From NCBI GenBank assembly GCA_963971575.1, contig OZ020615.1, forward strand, positions 63,683,379 to 63,747,378: 64,000 nt of DNA, read 5' to 3'. Source of the stretch: Liopterus haemorrhoidalis (lineage: Eukaryota; Arthropoda; Insecta; Coleoptera; Dytiscidae). Shown here piece by piece: positions 1 to 11,018 of this stretch (position 1 is its first letter; the number at the start of each line of letters is the position of its first letter). Under the pieces are notes generated by a model that saw only the letters and a list, made by a program, of their open reading frames with translations, had not been told where the DNA came from and did no database searches. The position numbers and the translations under genes are program-made.

Positions 1-548
1 AGACGCAGCAAAATCTCAAAGAGCAATAATTTTCTTTTTGTGGAAAGAAGGTGTGAAAACATCAGAAATTATTCAGCGTCTGCAAGGAGTATTTGGTGAG
101 TGAATCCAAAAGTACTGTTTATCGGTGGATCGATCGTTTTAAAACCGGTAGAACATCACTAGAAGATCCACGCAGTGGGCGCCCAAGCACCTCGGTAAAT
201 GAAAGAAACATTACTGCCGTCGAAGAGGATAGGCGAATGACTATTCGTCAAATTAGTGTGCGCCTAGAGATAGGTACACGACAAGTTCATGACATCTTGC
301 ATGATTGTTTAGGTGTTAGCAAGGTTTCGCCGCGCTGGGTGCTAAGGCTGTTGGGACCAGAACAGAAACTCAATAGGAGAAACCGAAAAAGTTCTTTGAG
401 GATGGCTTAAAAAAATTAGTCTATCTTTGGGATAAATGCATTCAGTTAAATGGAGATTATGTTGAAAAACTACATTGTAATATTAACGAAAATTAACAAA
501 ATAATAAAAATTATATCTAAATTCCCAGAACTTTGGAAACATCCCTCG
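1..548 (+). mobile_element. Mariner deletion derivative, 3' part (enters from window edge)
   Basis: The window opens inside a mariner-type element. Its right terminus (GGAAACATCCCTCG, 535-548) is followed by TA, and the same terminus with its inverted partner bounds the related copy at 25382-26127. It encodes the transposase N-terminal helix-turn-helix region and then jumps to the C-terminal tail (frames reading like LxxLWDKCIQLNGDYVEK around 412-470), so the catalytic core is deleted. Small deletions of about 5, 3 and 12 nt relative to the other copy also break the frame. It is inserted in a family B fragment (551-592 continues that repeat). Confidence 0.85.
93..410 (+). pseudogene. Mariner transposase N-terminal fragment (HTH region)
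   Basis: The frame carries the second half of the DNA-binding domain (STVYRWIDRFKTGRTSLED, then a GRP hinge, then the second HTH around RRMTIRQISVRLEIGTRQ). It is about 80% identical by eye to the minus-strand frame at 25531-25944. No catalytic aspartates are present. The reported start is only the first in-frame start codon after a frameshift; the true N-terminus lies upstream, from base 1 or before. Inference: non-functional, mobilisable at best in trans. Confidence 0.8.
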
Positions 549-550
549 TA

Positions 551-1096
551 ATCACAAAACCTCCCTTATATACGTTGGCGGTCGGTAAAATATATATATT
601 TATAATTAATACAATTTTAAATTTTATTGTATCTCTCTTGTATTGATATCTTTCGTGTATATGTAACTTCTTAACTTCATGTTACCCTATCCTGTGATTG
701 TTTAAATTCATCCCTACCCCAATTTCTAATCCCTTCAAAGTTGGTCTTAATCGAAAGAGCGAAGTGGTATCTCTAACACTGGGCACGTAGCAGGTTCCCA
801 TCTCGTGAAATGGCTACTTGGTTTATTACATGGAGACTGTGAAAGCCCTTTGTTGCCGTAGATATCGATCCCTCTCCCCCACCAACATCAGAACACAGCC
901 ATGGCGCAACAACCCAAATCTAATCGTGCCAAACAATGGACCTAATGAAAAGTTTTACTCTCAAGAGATATCATATTGCTAAACTATTTTATAAATTATT
1001 AATTCATTACCAACGTATTATATCAAGTTCTACCAGGGTTACCTTTTAAGTTTTTACATAAACTAACAAAGAAATTTTTTTTTTGTTCGAACTGTT
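551..1096. other. Family B terminal fragment, then anonymous AT-rich DNA
   Basis: Bases 551-592 match the end of the (GTCY)n repeat family B (CTCCCTTATATA then GGCGGTCGGTAAAA), also seen near 39490, 40570 and 45390. The rest (593-1096) has no frame or repeat I can name. Confidence 0.5.
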
Positions 1097-1375
1097 TTAT
1101 TGCTTTTTAAAATATTCGCTTTTAAGATTTATGCATGCGTTCAGACCAATTCTCGAAACATTTTTTCCACTCTGAAGTTGGTATCTCAAAAAGATGGTTT
1201 TCGAAAGCTTCAACAGTTTCTTGAGGTGATGAAAATCGCTGTCCACGCATTTTTGTTTGACATTGGGGAACAAAAAGAAGATGTTTTTCTCCTTCAATAA
1301 TCAATTATTTGACGTGCTTTTAGAGCTTGCATTGTCATGATGAAGAACGAAGTGACGTTTTTGGTTGTTTTTGGT
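1097..1375 (-). pseudogene. Mariner transposase remnant, catalytic/C-terminal part
   Basis: On the minus strand, frames spread over three phases read LHHDNASS (second catalytic Asp motif), then FFLFPNV, then KMRGQRFSSPQE and SEWKKCFENWSERMHK, ending in a C-terminus like CINLKSEYFKKQ. These are signature blocks of DD34D mariner transposases. The stretch that should hold YSPDLAP and the third Asp is deleted, and at least two frameshifts separate the blocks. It ends abruptly at about 1375, where the next mariner begins on the opposite strand. Confidence 0.8.
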
Positions 1376-1386
1376 TGCCTCCATGG

Positions 1387-1620
1387 TAGGGTGACCATTC
1401 GTCCCGCATTTAGCGGGACGTCCCGCATTTTGAATTGGTGTCCCCAGGGCTGAATATTGCTCTGTACTTATATTTGGGAGGTGAAGACCTTTTTTTGCTC
1501 TTTACTTATATTTGGGAGGTGAGGACCTTTATTTTGTTTGCTCTTCACTTATATTTCGGAAGTGACGACCTTTTTTTTGCTCCGTCTCGCATTGCCGTCT
1601 CCAAGAAAATGGTCACCCTA
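1387..1620. mobile_element. hAT-type MITE, TAGGGTGACCA termini
   Basis: The ends are TAGGGTGACCA and TGGTCACCCTA. They are flanked by a perfect 8-bp target duplication, CTCCATGG, at 1379-1386 and 1621-1628, as expected for the hAT superfamily. The interior holds imperfect tandem units of about 38 bp (GGGAGGTGARGACC, a T-run, then a GCTCTTCACTTATATTT-like stretch). Related copies: 22613-22790, 43861 onward and 51684 onward. No coding capacity; the 121-codon frame across it is spurious. Confidence 0.9.
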
Positions 1621-1687
1621 CTCCATGGCCATAACTTTTATAATGACGGGCCAGACCGTGTCAAAAGTGGTTTGCCATTTACCTTAA

Positions 1688-2213
1688 TGGCCCGGTTACA
1701 CGATGCCAGTAACTCGTGCAAGTACTGGCACAAGTACTTGTGCCAGTACTTGCACAAGCGTTTTGTCGTTTACACGTATTCTAGTATCTTATTTAAGTAA
1801 CCTTGCAAAGAACCCGAAACACACTGCAAAATGTAGATGCTTCCAATTATTTTTTATGCGTAAAACCGTCGTTTTAACGCGCCAATTTTCGATGTTTAAC
1901 CTAATTTTATGTATTTTATGCGTACGTCTTTCTAAACAAAAATGAACCGGCGCCAAAAACTACATTTATTAAAAAAAGGTGTGAAAAAGTTAGTTTTTGT
2001 AACCGCGAAAATACATCAGCTGTTCATGGCGGCCATTTTTAAGTCACTGGCACGGCTACTTGTGCCAGTAAATAGGAACGGCTTCTATTCACTTGACTTG
2101 CATGAGATACTTGTGCCAGTACTGGCACCAGTACTGCATGTACGTTTACACGATGCCAGTGACTGGTGCAAGTACTTACTGGTGCAAGTTACTTGCATCG
2201 TGTAACTGAGCCA
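1688..2213. mobile_element. PIF/Harbinger-like MITE (TAA duplication)
   Basis: Terminal inverted repeats of about 27 bp begin TGGCnCnGTTACACGATGC and are flanked on both sides by TAA (1685-1687, 2214-2216), the TWA pattern of PIF/Harbinger. Sub-terminal short palindromes built on AAGTACTGGCAC/GTGCCAGTACTT lie near both ends. The 87-codon frame inside is not recognisable as a protein. It is inserted in the 5' untranslated part of the mariner relic. Confidence 0.8.
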
Positions 2214-2285
2214 TAAGTATCTGTATATAACTCCTCCTAGCGGAGATTCTCAGCAAATCGCGTTTGCGCATGACAGTTCTAAACA

Positions 2286-3105
2286 TGGCGGCCGGCATGG
2301 ATGTGCGGTTAAAACAACGAGCTGTCATTGAATTTCTTACTGCGGAGGGTGTAGCGCCCATTGATATCCATTGAAGGTTAAGTGCCGTCTACCGTGAGGC
2401 GTGTGTTGTTGTGAGTACTGTTAGGAGGTGGGTAAGGACTGTGAAAGACGCAAGTCCTGCTGAAACGGATGTCCATGATCAGGTACGCAGTGGCCGACCA
2501 GTGTCTGCACGTTTTACCTCATCCACCTTATAGCCCAGATCTTGCACCTTGTGACTTTTTCCACTTTCCAAAGCTTACCCAGCAAACATTTTTATACGGG
2601 CCAGTACTGGTAAAGCACATACTCCCCGGCATTGAAAGTAATGGACCAGTACCCCGGTGTCCCCGGGGCCGTTACTGGCCCATTGATGTATCAGTTGATG
2701 GCCCAGCAACGGTAAAGTGCAAAATAATCGCATTAGTTGCAAGATTTATTTCTGATGGTTTTAAGTAAAAAGTATGAGTGAAGAAGAGTGCTTATAAAAT
2801 GCTGGTAAAGTACTTCGTATAGGCGGAATGCGAAATACAAATGTGAAGTACATTATTAATACTGGCGTTGCACTTACTTTTGGTGCCAGTAATTTACCAG
2901 CATAAAAGCAGTTTGCCAGCATTCGGCCGTTAGTTGAATGTTTGCTGGGTAAGGAACATCTCAAGGGCAAGCGTTTCTCTTCGGATGCAGAGGTGCGGAA
3001 ATGGTGCCGTGGGAAGTCTTCAGACTTTTTCCGTGACGGACTTGAAAAACTCGTACCACGTTGGCGTAAATGTATTACTGTCAATAGCGATTATGTGGAA
3101 AAGTG
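2286..3105 (+). pseudogene. Mariner transposase, internally deleted and MITE-split
   Basis: From about 2286 the DNA reads MAAGMDVRLKQRAVIEFLTA, then stop-broken HTH sequence (VSTVRRWVR, RSGRPVSAR). After an internal deletion comes the third catalytic motif PPYSPDLAPCDFFHFPKL at 2523-2576. The frame is cut by a MITE (2578-2949) and resumes exactly as KEHLKGKRFSSDAEV through to a NSDYVEK-type C-terminus near 3105. The first two catalytic Asp regions are missing. Family: DD34D mariner (known). Dead (inference). Confidence 0.8.
2578..2949. mobile_element. Family C MITE (CCCAGCAAACAT termini), 372 bp
   Basis: Perfect inverted ends CCCAGCAAACATT/AATGTTTGCTGGG are flanked by TA on both sides. Because it interrupts a transposase frame (...FPKL|KEHL...), the empty site CTTAAG can be read, showing duplication of TA only. 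The left half is GC-richer, with repeated GGCCAGTACYGG/TACTGGCCC words. A second 372-bp copy lies at 9419-9790 and longer copies at 7526-9264 and 26813-27458. TA duplication suggests Tc1/mariner-type mobilisation (inference). Confidence 0.9.
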
Positions 3106-3221
3106 AATATATCAATGCGTAGAGGACAGTTTATACTATTATTTCACATTTATATGTAAACCATATATCGATTACTAATAAAGTTATAGCCATGGAGGCA
3201 TTAGTTTTCAAAATGCCTTCG

Positions 3222-3934
3222 TATATTGTTTTAATATACTACTGTTAGTCCTTCTTTCTTCTTTGATTTAAAAGTTATGTATTTATTTTAATTTAATAAA
3301 TCCCTATTTAAATATTTGTTTAGTACGCCACTGTGCATTTATTTAATTATGAGATTAGTTTCAATTGTCCCATGTTTTGACAATCACTGGTTGCGGTGGT
3401 GGGGATCTCCTACTTCCGGACAAAGTAGTGGGGGATGAACCGAGTAACTCCGGAGCAATTCGGAACTAACCGGAAGTAACCGGAACGAAGCAGGTTGTAT
3501 CAATCACGACAGAATGTAAATATGACAGGGTTGTGCTTAATCTACTGATCGCAAAACAACGTGCTACAGATCACAGCATAAGACATAACATAAACAAAGG
3601 CGGAGGCATAAGGAATTCAACACTGTCTCACTAAAACTCAATAACTGTTGTAATAATATGTCCCTTTCTATAATATCTGCAGTGCGGCACACTTCTTATA
3701 TTAGAGATTTCATAAAAAAAAATTGTGGAGTAATGTTTTAAAACTGTATTAAGGGGAGGTAAAACACTAGATTCAAACAAGTTTCTTATACAAAACTAAC
3801 AATCTTAAAAAGTGCTTCCAAATTTGAATAAAATTTGCAGATTTAAATAAATCACATAAAATATTTGAATGTTATAATTTTATTATTTTATTTTAAAGTT
3901 CAAATGTTGCGTTTAATACTGAAAAATAAAAAAA
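3222..3934. other. No recognised gene
   Basis: Anonymous sequence. A short GC-richer patch (3395-3490) has repeated CCGGAA words (GGAAGTAACCGGAACG). I see no frame, TIR or RNA signal. Confidence 0.4.
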
Positions 3935-4975
3935 TTGATGTGAAGTGTGAATTTTCACACATTTCTGGGTTTTGCAGGTATTTAGTAACTGAATGATGAT
4001 TATTTGGGATGCCAAAACAAATTTTATGTCAAAATATTTTTTTATGAATTTTAATTCGAATGCCTAATACCATGATTTAAGTTTCTAAATATGTGCAGTA
4101 TTTTTTTTATATAGCAAGGTTCAATAATTTTTGAAAATTGTGCCTATGGCTTCAATTTGTTGCTTAAATCATAAGCCCCGCCCTCTGATTTCGTCAAACA
4201 GAGAATTAAATTATAATTAATTAACACTTTCCACTGGTTATTAAATTTACGTTTTTAAAAATTAAAGGCAACATTTACCAAAATATAACTAGAATTTTGA
4301 CAAAATAATTTAAACAAAATAAAAAACCAAAAAAAAAACAGAAAAAATAAAATTAACAGGATTCGAACTCTAGTATGCAAATTACAAAGCGCACGACAAG
4401 ACCAACTACGCTACTAGAGCTTACTTATCTAGTGTGTTACATAGCGAATTAAATATTTAACATATTTTAGTTAAAAAAACAAAAATAGCGTTATTTTCCG
4501 AAAACATAATCTGATCAAAAATTCCTGTTGTACTATTCCGGTTCACACATATGTACATTACTTAGAATTTTTGCAGATTTTTAGTTTAAACCATCTGGGC
4601 TACAGGGTGTGGGACAATTATTTTTTTTGAACAATTTCGGAAAAAATCGCCTCAAAATAATTTATTTTGCAAAAATAAAATTTTGATCGTGAATCCACGT
4701 ACTAAGGGCTTTCATTTGATACCCTACTCAGAAGTTTAAAAAAATATTTTTTCGTTCGATGAGCACATATTTGTTTATATTTTTAGGGGGATATGTTTTT
4801 TAGATGTTTTAGTATTTTTCCTATGTGCGGATCAAAGAGTTGTATAAGCATGCCAAATTTCAACTCTCTAGGTTTAGCTTTTGGGCTACAATTTTTACCG
4901 AACAGATAGACAGACAGACAGACGATAAAATGACGGTATAAGGGTTTTTTGGTTATACCTACAAAACCCTAAAAA
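3935..4975 (+). repeat. Family A repeat, full copy 1
   Basis: It begins after an A-run at TTGATGTGAAGTGTGAA (with the hairpin TGTGAATTTTCACA) and ends ACCTACAAAACCCTAAAAA. Sub-terminal inverted repeats GGGTTTTGCAGGTAT and ATACCTACAAAACCC lie near the two ends. A short (GACA)n tract at about 4908-4923 follows a conserved core (CAACTCTCTAGGTTTAGC). Organisation with a conserved core, a GTCY/GACA microsatellite and sub-terminal inverted repeats recalls mini-me/DINE-1-type (Helentron-derived) repeats of insects; that class assignment is inference. Confidence 0.8.
4359..4413 (-). other. tRNA-like module inside family A copy 1
   Basis: On the minus strand, TAGCGTAGTTGG (4402-4413) matches the pol III box A consensus and AGTTCGAATCC (4359-4369) matches box B with one difference, at tRNA-like spacing. 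Similar to the module in the 12987-14046 copy (shared GTCGTGCGCTT) but unlike those at 15.3, 21.6, 28.7 and 52.3 kb. Confidence 0.6.
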
Positions 4976-5847
4976 CAATGAAAATAAGCTTCGTTTGAAA
5001 GATTATTTTACTGGATACCCGCTTTCGTTTACCCGATTTCGGAAAATTTCAGATCCCCAGTGCCAGATACCCGATTTTACAAACCTGGTTCCAAAAACCT
5101 GGTTCAAGGGTATTCGAAACCGGGTACAATCAAAACCAGTTCTTTTGGAACCGGTACTTATTCCAGCATGGTCGATTTCTGACAGCAACATATCTTGAGT
5201 GCGTCGAAGAAGAAGAAAATTATGTACGTAAACAGGGGTTGAATGTTGAAAATAACTGTGTAAAAATAGGAGATTATTTTGAGGAACTGACAAAGAAATG
5301 CGGCAGATCTCGACACGAAAAGAGTAAAATAATGTTTTTAACTGACACGACACTCTACTCTCAAAATAACCGAAGTTTATTAATTTTTTCAGTAACTAAT
5401 CGTTACTTGTTTAAATATAGAAAGACTTTTCTTTTTTAATTTTTAAATAGACATGAACATTTTTGGTAAATGCTACTCGATTTTTATATTTAGACTATTT
5501 TTAAATGTGGTATAAATAAACTATGTGTACAAACATACAGACATTAGTAAACAAACTTCTTTCAATAAAAACATTCCAATATAAACGGTTTTTTCAAAAA
5601 ATTTGTGCAAATTTTTATACAGTTTGGTCATAAATTTAAAAGGTTTTCTACTATAGTAGAACAGTGGTTCTTAACCCTGTTCTGGGCAACAGTAGAGTCC
5701 GTGAAATTGTTCTAAGTGTTCTGTGAAATTATGACTAAAAAGACGAGTTTATTAGCTACTCGTTTGCGAATTTACTCGCTGTTAAGTGCTTTGACCGCAA
5801 GAACAGGCCAGTGATGTCACACGCGCCGAATCAGAATAAGCTTCGTC
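4976..5847. other. Anonymous DNA with GGAACC-type short repeats
   Basis: Between 5020 and 5165 the sequence repeats words such as CTGGTTCC, AACCTGGTTC and GGAACCGGTAC, giving a 116-codon minus-strand frame (5003-5353) with no recognisable domain. At 5660 a CAGTGGTTCTTAACC stretch resembles a hAT terminus, but no partner was found. No supported gene. Confidence 0.35.
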
Positions 5848-5929
5848 CAGTGGCGTAGCCTGCAATTTTTTTCGGGGCGGGGGGGTAGGTATTTTTTTTC
5901 TAAATGTTCTTTTTAAAAAATACATATAA
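5848..5929 (+). mobile_element. hAT-like terminus CAGTGGCGTAGCC (one end only)
   Basis: CAGTGGCGTAGCCTGC is a common hAT MITE terminus and is followed by a G-run. The element was entered by the hAT insertion at 5938. I could not find its other end after 7134, so it is either truncated or too diverged. Confidence 0.45.
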
Positions 5930-5937
5930 GAGGGGGC

Positions 5938-7125
5938 TAGAGATGGGAAAAAACATCGATGTATCGAAAACATCGATGTTGGTTTTAAAAACATCGCTGT
6001 TTTTACCATCGATGGTCAGCTGGCGATAGTATCGATAAAACATCGATGTCTACTACCGATGTCGATGTTTAAACTTTGAAATTCAGAAACTACCGCTATA
6101 GGCGCTGGAATCTTAAAAATGTAATTTTTATTAAAATTAGTACACAAAATATAAGCGCCATCTATTGTGATATAACAATACTAATAGTGTTAGTTTTTAT
6201 TCTTCTTAGCAGTTAGCAGAATACGAAAAAATAAGAAGAAACTTCTAATTTTTGCAAACAATGCGAACGACCAACGACGCCAACACACTTTTTCTTTTTG
6301 AGTCTTGTTGACACTTTCCCAGTTGTTATTCCTCCAATCCCTGGATTTTTGTAAGCTGTCATTAGCTATTTTTTTATATAATGAAGTTGGCTTTTCCTGA
6401 ACAAAATGATCAAAAGCTTCAATTAATCGGCAAAAGTAACCAGAATTGAAAATCTAGTTCCGCCTAAACCAAAGGAACAGACTTTATTTCAACTTAAAAA
6501 AGTATAAAAATAATTGTGTAAGACAGTGTTATTTTTATGTTAAATAATATAAAATTAACATTAAGATTACTATATTAGTATTGTAATAAAATCCAATATT
6601 TCATTTTAGAAATGTAAAAATAGTAAGGTCTGTTCCTTTGGTTTAGGCGGAACTTGATTTTCAATTTTAGTTACTTTTACTTATTGACTGAAGCTTTTGA
6701 TCATTTTGTTCAGGAAAAGTCAACTTCAATATATAAAAAAATATCTAATGACAAATTACAAAAATGAAAATTGCGGTTAGTTCCGCCTAATCGTTTGGAA
6801 TAGACTGTAGGTACAAATTAGGATTATTATATTGGGTATAATAATATTAATGTGAAATTAATTACATTTAAATAGAAATATTTCTATTTCAAAATCTAAT
6901 AAATGCTTTTTGTGTATTATGTGTTACTTTTTTCGTATTTTATCTTTACATTATTAAATAAAATCTATATAATATAAATAAATAGCTTTTTTTAATATTA
7001 ATAAAACATCGATGTTTCCGATACATCGATGTATTTCCTTCGATGTTTTTTCAACATCGATAGTAAGGCGCCGATGTTAACATCGATGTTAAACATCGAT
7101 GTTTTGCCTTCGATTTACAACCCTA
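5938..7125. mobile_element. hAT-like element with clustered CATCGATG repeats
   Basis: The left end TAGAGATGGG and right end TACAACCCTA are flanked by the perfect 8-bp duplication GAGGGGGC (5930-5937, 7126-7133). Both sub-terminal regions hold clusters of ACATCGATG words (5953-6068 and 7006-7110). The interior carries two inverted, TA-associated family E pieces (6370-6807). No transposase frame. The left TIR is identical to that of 18381-19559, although the interiors differ. Confidence 0.85.
6370..6807. repeat. Inverted pair of family E (TTCCGCCTAA) elements
   Basis: 6630-6807 is bounded by AGGTCTGTTCC and GGAATAGACTG with TA at both edges, and contains the signature GTTTAGGCGGAACT. 6370-6483 is the reverse complement of much of its left half, so the two form a large imperfect palindrome. 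The same family is present complete at 37263-37670 and degraded at 39640-39795. The TA target suggests Tc1/mariner-type mobility (inference). Confidence 0.7.
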
Positions 7126-7525
7126 GAGGGGGCTTTAAATATATATTTTAGGCTCCTCACCCTAAAATTGCTCTATATATATATATAAAAAAAAATAGTA
7201 AAAAATTGGTCAAACGCTTACTGGCGACCTCATGGACGCTTTCGCCAGAGGATAACATCAAGAAAGATCTTGAAGTCTTAAGCCTGTAGTACACGATGCA
7301 ATTTCTCGATTTGAATCTCGCACGATTTGTCGTACGATAATTATTGCATTGAGAATTTTGTTCAGAATTATCGGATGTAAAATTATTGTAGTATACCATA
7401 CAATATTTATCGCTTTGAATCTGTACCAATTTATGCGCACTACGTCTATATTTGTAAGTTGACAGAATTCAAATAATTGTACTTAACCTAGAATGGACAA
7501 ATAGTTTACTAATTTTTGAAGACTG

Positions 7526-9264
7526 CCCAGCAAACATTTTTATCCGGACCAGTACTGGTAAAGCACATACTCGCCGGCATTGAAAGTAATGGGCCAGTGC
7601 TGGCATTTCGTACTGGGCCAGTACCCCGGTGTCCCGTGGCCCTTAGCTGGTCCATTGATGTATCAGTTGCTGGCCCAGCAACGGTAAAGTGCATTGAAAG
7701 TAATGGGCCAGTGCTGGCATTTCGCACTGGGCCAGTGCTGGCATTTCGCATTGGTCCAGTGCTGGCATTTTGCACTGGGCCAGTACCCCGGTGTCCCCGT
7801 GGACGTTAGCTGGCCCATTGATGTATCAGTTGCTGGCCCAGCAACGGTAAAGTGCAAAATAATCGCATTAGTTGCAAGATTTATTTCTGACAGACTAGTG
7901 CTTATATTATACCCACTCTCTAGTGTTTCAAATGTAATATATGTGTACTTACCCAGTATTAAAATAAATTAATGGTTAGGTGCAAAATAAATACTCATTT
8001 GGCCATTTTCACCATCGTTGAATAAATTTATTTAACAAGTAAAGTTGACAATATCGCATCGGTTTTAAACTATTAATGAAGAAATTAACATTGCTGTCAA
8101 TAGAATGATGCGATATTGTTAGCTTAAGTTGTTAAATAAATTTATTCAACGATGGTAAAACTAGCCGATTGTAAATTGAATTAACAGTTATAATTTATTG
8201 ATTTATTTATAAATATTAAATAAATATAATTTCAGGAATAACAGGAATTAGTTTCTTTAATTTATTAATTTAATGAAGAATTTTAAGAAAATGGTTTTCT
8301 GCCATTTCGGTCAAACCAATTTCATCCTAAAGATAAGGGGTGACTAATAATTTTCGCCAATATTCGTCTTGTATTATCTACCACATCTTTTCCCCCTGAC
8401 TTGAAGAGTGCCAACCTAAAGAAATCATACTTGTTAAAATAAATTCAATAAACAAATTTTATAAGCATTAATGCTATAAGCTGTTCACTTTTGTAAGAAC
8501 AAACTAGATCTGGTTATTTTGGTGATTTTTATAGTGTATTACTGACTTTTAGAAACTTGGTTATATTGTAAAAAAAGCTTTACAGTTTTGGATTAAGTTT
8601 GTATTATTTTAGGTTAGTATTATATTTACAAAATATTTAAGATGTCACTATTCAAAATGAAATATGACAAATTATATTTTTTAAATGACATATTTATAAT
8701 CTTGTATCAGATTTATTAATAATTGAAAATTTTATTACATGAAAAAACTATGATTGAACTAAACTAAAAATTAAACAATTTAATATGAAATAGTTTGTGT
8801 AAACTACGTCCTTAAATCTAACAAAACACACACAAATCACAATAAAAAACTGTATAATGCTCACAATCAATAACTATTCAAATACACATCTTAGAGTTTA
8901 CACATCAGTTTTTAAAAACTGTTCACCAACACGTACCAACTTGAACTCACAGAATATCACTTGTACCGACCCTCGAAGGCCACGCCATTAGGGTGTTTTA
9001 TGACTAAGAACGGTCAGACTTTTCAAATTATTACATTCAAAAAAAGTTATAACCATAAGCACTGGCCCGCTAGAAATAACCTTGGATTAATACAAATAAG
9101 GAATGCTTATAAAATGCTGGTAAAGTACTTCGTATAGGCAGAGTGCGAAATACAAATGTGAAGTACATTATTAATACTGGCGTTGCACTTACTTCTGGTG
9201 CCAGCAATGTACCAGCGTAAAAGCAGTTTGCCGGCGTTCGGCCGTTAGTTCAATGTTTGCTGGG
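7526..9264. mobile_element. Family C element, long copy (1.74 kb)
   Basis: It starts CCCAGCAAACATT and ends AATGTTTGCTGGG. The flanking dinucleotide is TG on both sides instead of TA. The left part contains tandem GGGCCAGTGCTGGCATTTYG units (about 7595-7790), whose translation gives spurious GPVLAF repeats. A 146-bp palindrome (8011-8156) and about 950 bp of anonymous AT-rich DNA precede the right part (from 9104), which matches the 372-bp copies. No coding capacity seen. Confidence 0.8.
8011..8156. repeat. Palindromic module D within family C
   Basis: Arms starting ACCATCGTTGAATAAATTTA and ending TAAATTTATTCAACGATGGT enclose an inner pair ACAATATCGCATC/GATGCGATATTGT. The same palindrome sits at 27015-27153 with the same left flank (...TTTGGCCATTTC), so it belongs to a family C sublineage and is not an independent insertion in each copy. 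Confidence 0.8.
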
Positions 9265-9418
9265 TGATAATATTAATCTTTGTCCCAAATCAGTAACTCT
9301 CCTGGATTCGCAAAGCCGTACCGTTTTCTGTTCTGTGAAATTGAAGGGAATTATTATTTTATTTTTTGTTATTATTTTTTTCTATAAAACTACGATTTTC
9401 CTTTATCAAAAAATATTA

Positions 9419-9790
9419 CCCAGCAAACATTTTTATACGGGCCAGTACTGGTAAAGCACATACTCCCCGGCATTGAAAGTAATGGGCCAGTACCCCGGTG
9501 TCCCCGTGGCCGTTACTGGCCCATTGATGTATCAGTTGCCAGCCCAGCAACGGTAAAGTGCAAAATAATCGCATTAGTTGCAAGATTTATTTCTGATGGT
9601 TTTAAGTAAAAAGTATGAGTGAAGAAGAGTGCTTATAAAATGCTGGTAAAGCACTTCGTATAGGCGGAATGCGAAATACAAATGTGAAGTACATTATTAA
9701 TACTGGCGTTGCACTTACTTTTGGTGCCAGTACTTTACCAGCATAAAAGCAGTTTGCCGGCATTCGGCCGTTAGTTGAATGTTTGCTGGG
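9419..9790. mobile_element. Family C MITE, second 372-bp copy
   Basis: It has the same length and termini as 2578-2949 and is TA-flanked (9417-9418, 9791-9792). Sequence identity to that copy is very high along the whole length by eye, implying recent common amplification. It is inserted in the PIF-like element. Confidence 0.9.
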
Positions 9791-10268
9791 TATTGTTGTC
9801 ATTATTATCGTTATAAAATAGTTTAAAGAAAATAAAAACATATATTAATAATAATTTCGTTGAATTTGTTTTATGCATAACACCCAACTTGAATAAATAA
9901 ATGAGAAGTATAGAAATTGTAATTAATTTCTATACTTAAGTTTGTGGACAAGAAAGGTTTTAAACAAAAAAATATATATTTTAAACAAAATAAGAAAAAA
10001 TATTGCTAAAGTTGATTCTGAATAACCTCGAAATATGTTTGATAGATGAACAGTTGTTCGTTACGGTCACATGAATATGCGCATCTTATACTGCGCCATT
10101 ATTGGTTCATTCTGTCCAATATTTTAGGTCAGACAATAAATATTAGTTAATTTTCAGTATCATACAAGATCTCGTACGAAAATCCTGTAGTACACGATAC
10201 AATAATTTGTGTACTATAAATCATACGAGATTCAAAACGAGAAATCGCATTGTGTACAACAGGCATTA

Positions 10269-11018
10269 GAGATGGACGACTGAGAAACATCCAATAAGAA
10301 AGCGCTCTTAGTATCCCGATATTTTCCGTGCAGAATATTGGTAAACGCTAGGTTGTATAAATACGTTCATAGGATATATAATGATTGATGTATTTGACGG
10401 TGGGCATATTACCAAACAGTAGGTGTGCACTTGTGCATGATAAGTGTAGGCTTTACCATTTTGACAAGTTGTCAACAGCCATTTACAAATGACTTACTGA
10501 GCGGCGTGCCTCGTGCTTGCTGCTTACCCATTACGCGCCTTGTTTTGTTACTAATTATATTACACATGTACTACAACTGATTTACATCTAATTCCATTAT
10601 TAATTCATAATAAAAACAATACAACTATTTCTAGAAAAGCAGCTAGTAACAAAATTTACGTGAACTATGAATCTTCACATATTTTTCACTATATTCAAGT
10701 CAAGAGCGCACACGAAATTAATCTGGGGGGGGAGTCCATTTGGAAAAAATATTCGTAAAATAAAGAAAATTTATTATTGTTTTTATGGAGACAGGCTTAT
10801 ATATTAATTTAATTTTGATTATAATTTAATTTTTACTAATAAAAAAGTTGATTTTTATTATTTTCAGTTGCTTAGATTTTAAGTATATGATTTTTTCATT
10901 TCTGGGGGGGGGTACGGTCCTGAGGACCACCCCCTTGTGTGCGCGTCTGTCGTCAAGTGTTGCTGAAAGCATTGCAAAGTAAATTGTTTTTTATCACATT
11001 GTCAAATATTTGACAATG
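10269..11018. other. No recognised gene
   Basis: Anonymous DNA. Two G-runs (10725, 10906) and GCGCACAC/TGTGTGCGC near 10706 and 10936 hint at a small TIR element, but no target duplication supports it. Confidence 0.3.

Larger units (their letters stand above)
1376..3221 (+). mobile_element. Mariner remnant carrying three nested MITEs
   Basis: Inverted ends sharing GCCTCCATGG followed by ATAACTTT flank the unit: the left end is split at 1386/1629 by a hAT MITE, and the right end runs to 3221 and is followed by TA. Inside lie a mariner N-terminal region, an internal deletion, the third catalytic region and a C-terminus. Three MITEs interrupt it: 1387-1620 (8-bp duplication), 1688-2213 (TAA) and 2578-2949 (TA). 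The outermost left bases are uncertain because they abut another mariner relic. Confidence 0.75.
7282..10265. mobile_element. PIF/Harbinger-like element, about 3 kb with nested MITEs
   Basis: Inverted termini of about 50 bp (GCCTGTWGTACACRATGC, then TTTCTCGNTTTGAATCTCG) are flanked on both sides by TTA (7279-7281, 10266-10268), the TWA pattern of PIF/Harbinger. Another inverted CCTGTAGTACACGATAC lies at about 10187. Most of the length is two family C insertions (7526-9264, 9419-9790); no transposase frame remains. Without those insertions it would be a MITE of under 900 bp. Confidence 0.75.

Noticed and set aside
5003..5353. 116-codon minus-strand frame
   Set aside because: Overlaps low-complexity GGAACC/GGTTCC repeats and an overlapping plus-strand frame; no recognisable domain.
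7509..7857. Repetitive GPVLAFRTGPVL and TGPVRNAST frames
   Set aside because: Translations of GGGCCAGTGCTGGCATTT tandem units within a MITE, open on both strands; no other protein features.
10703..10948. Small TIR element with GCGCACAC ends and G-runs
   Set aside because: Termini match only over about 8 bp, and no convincing 8-bp duplication was found.
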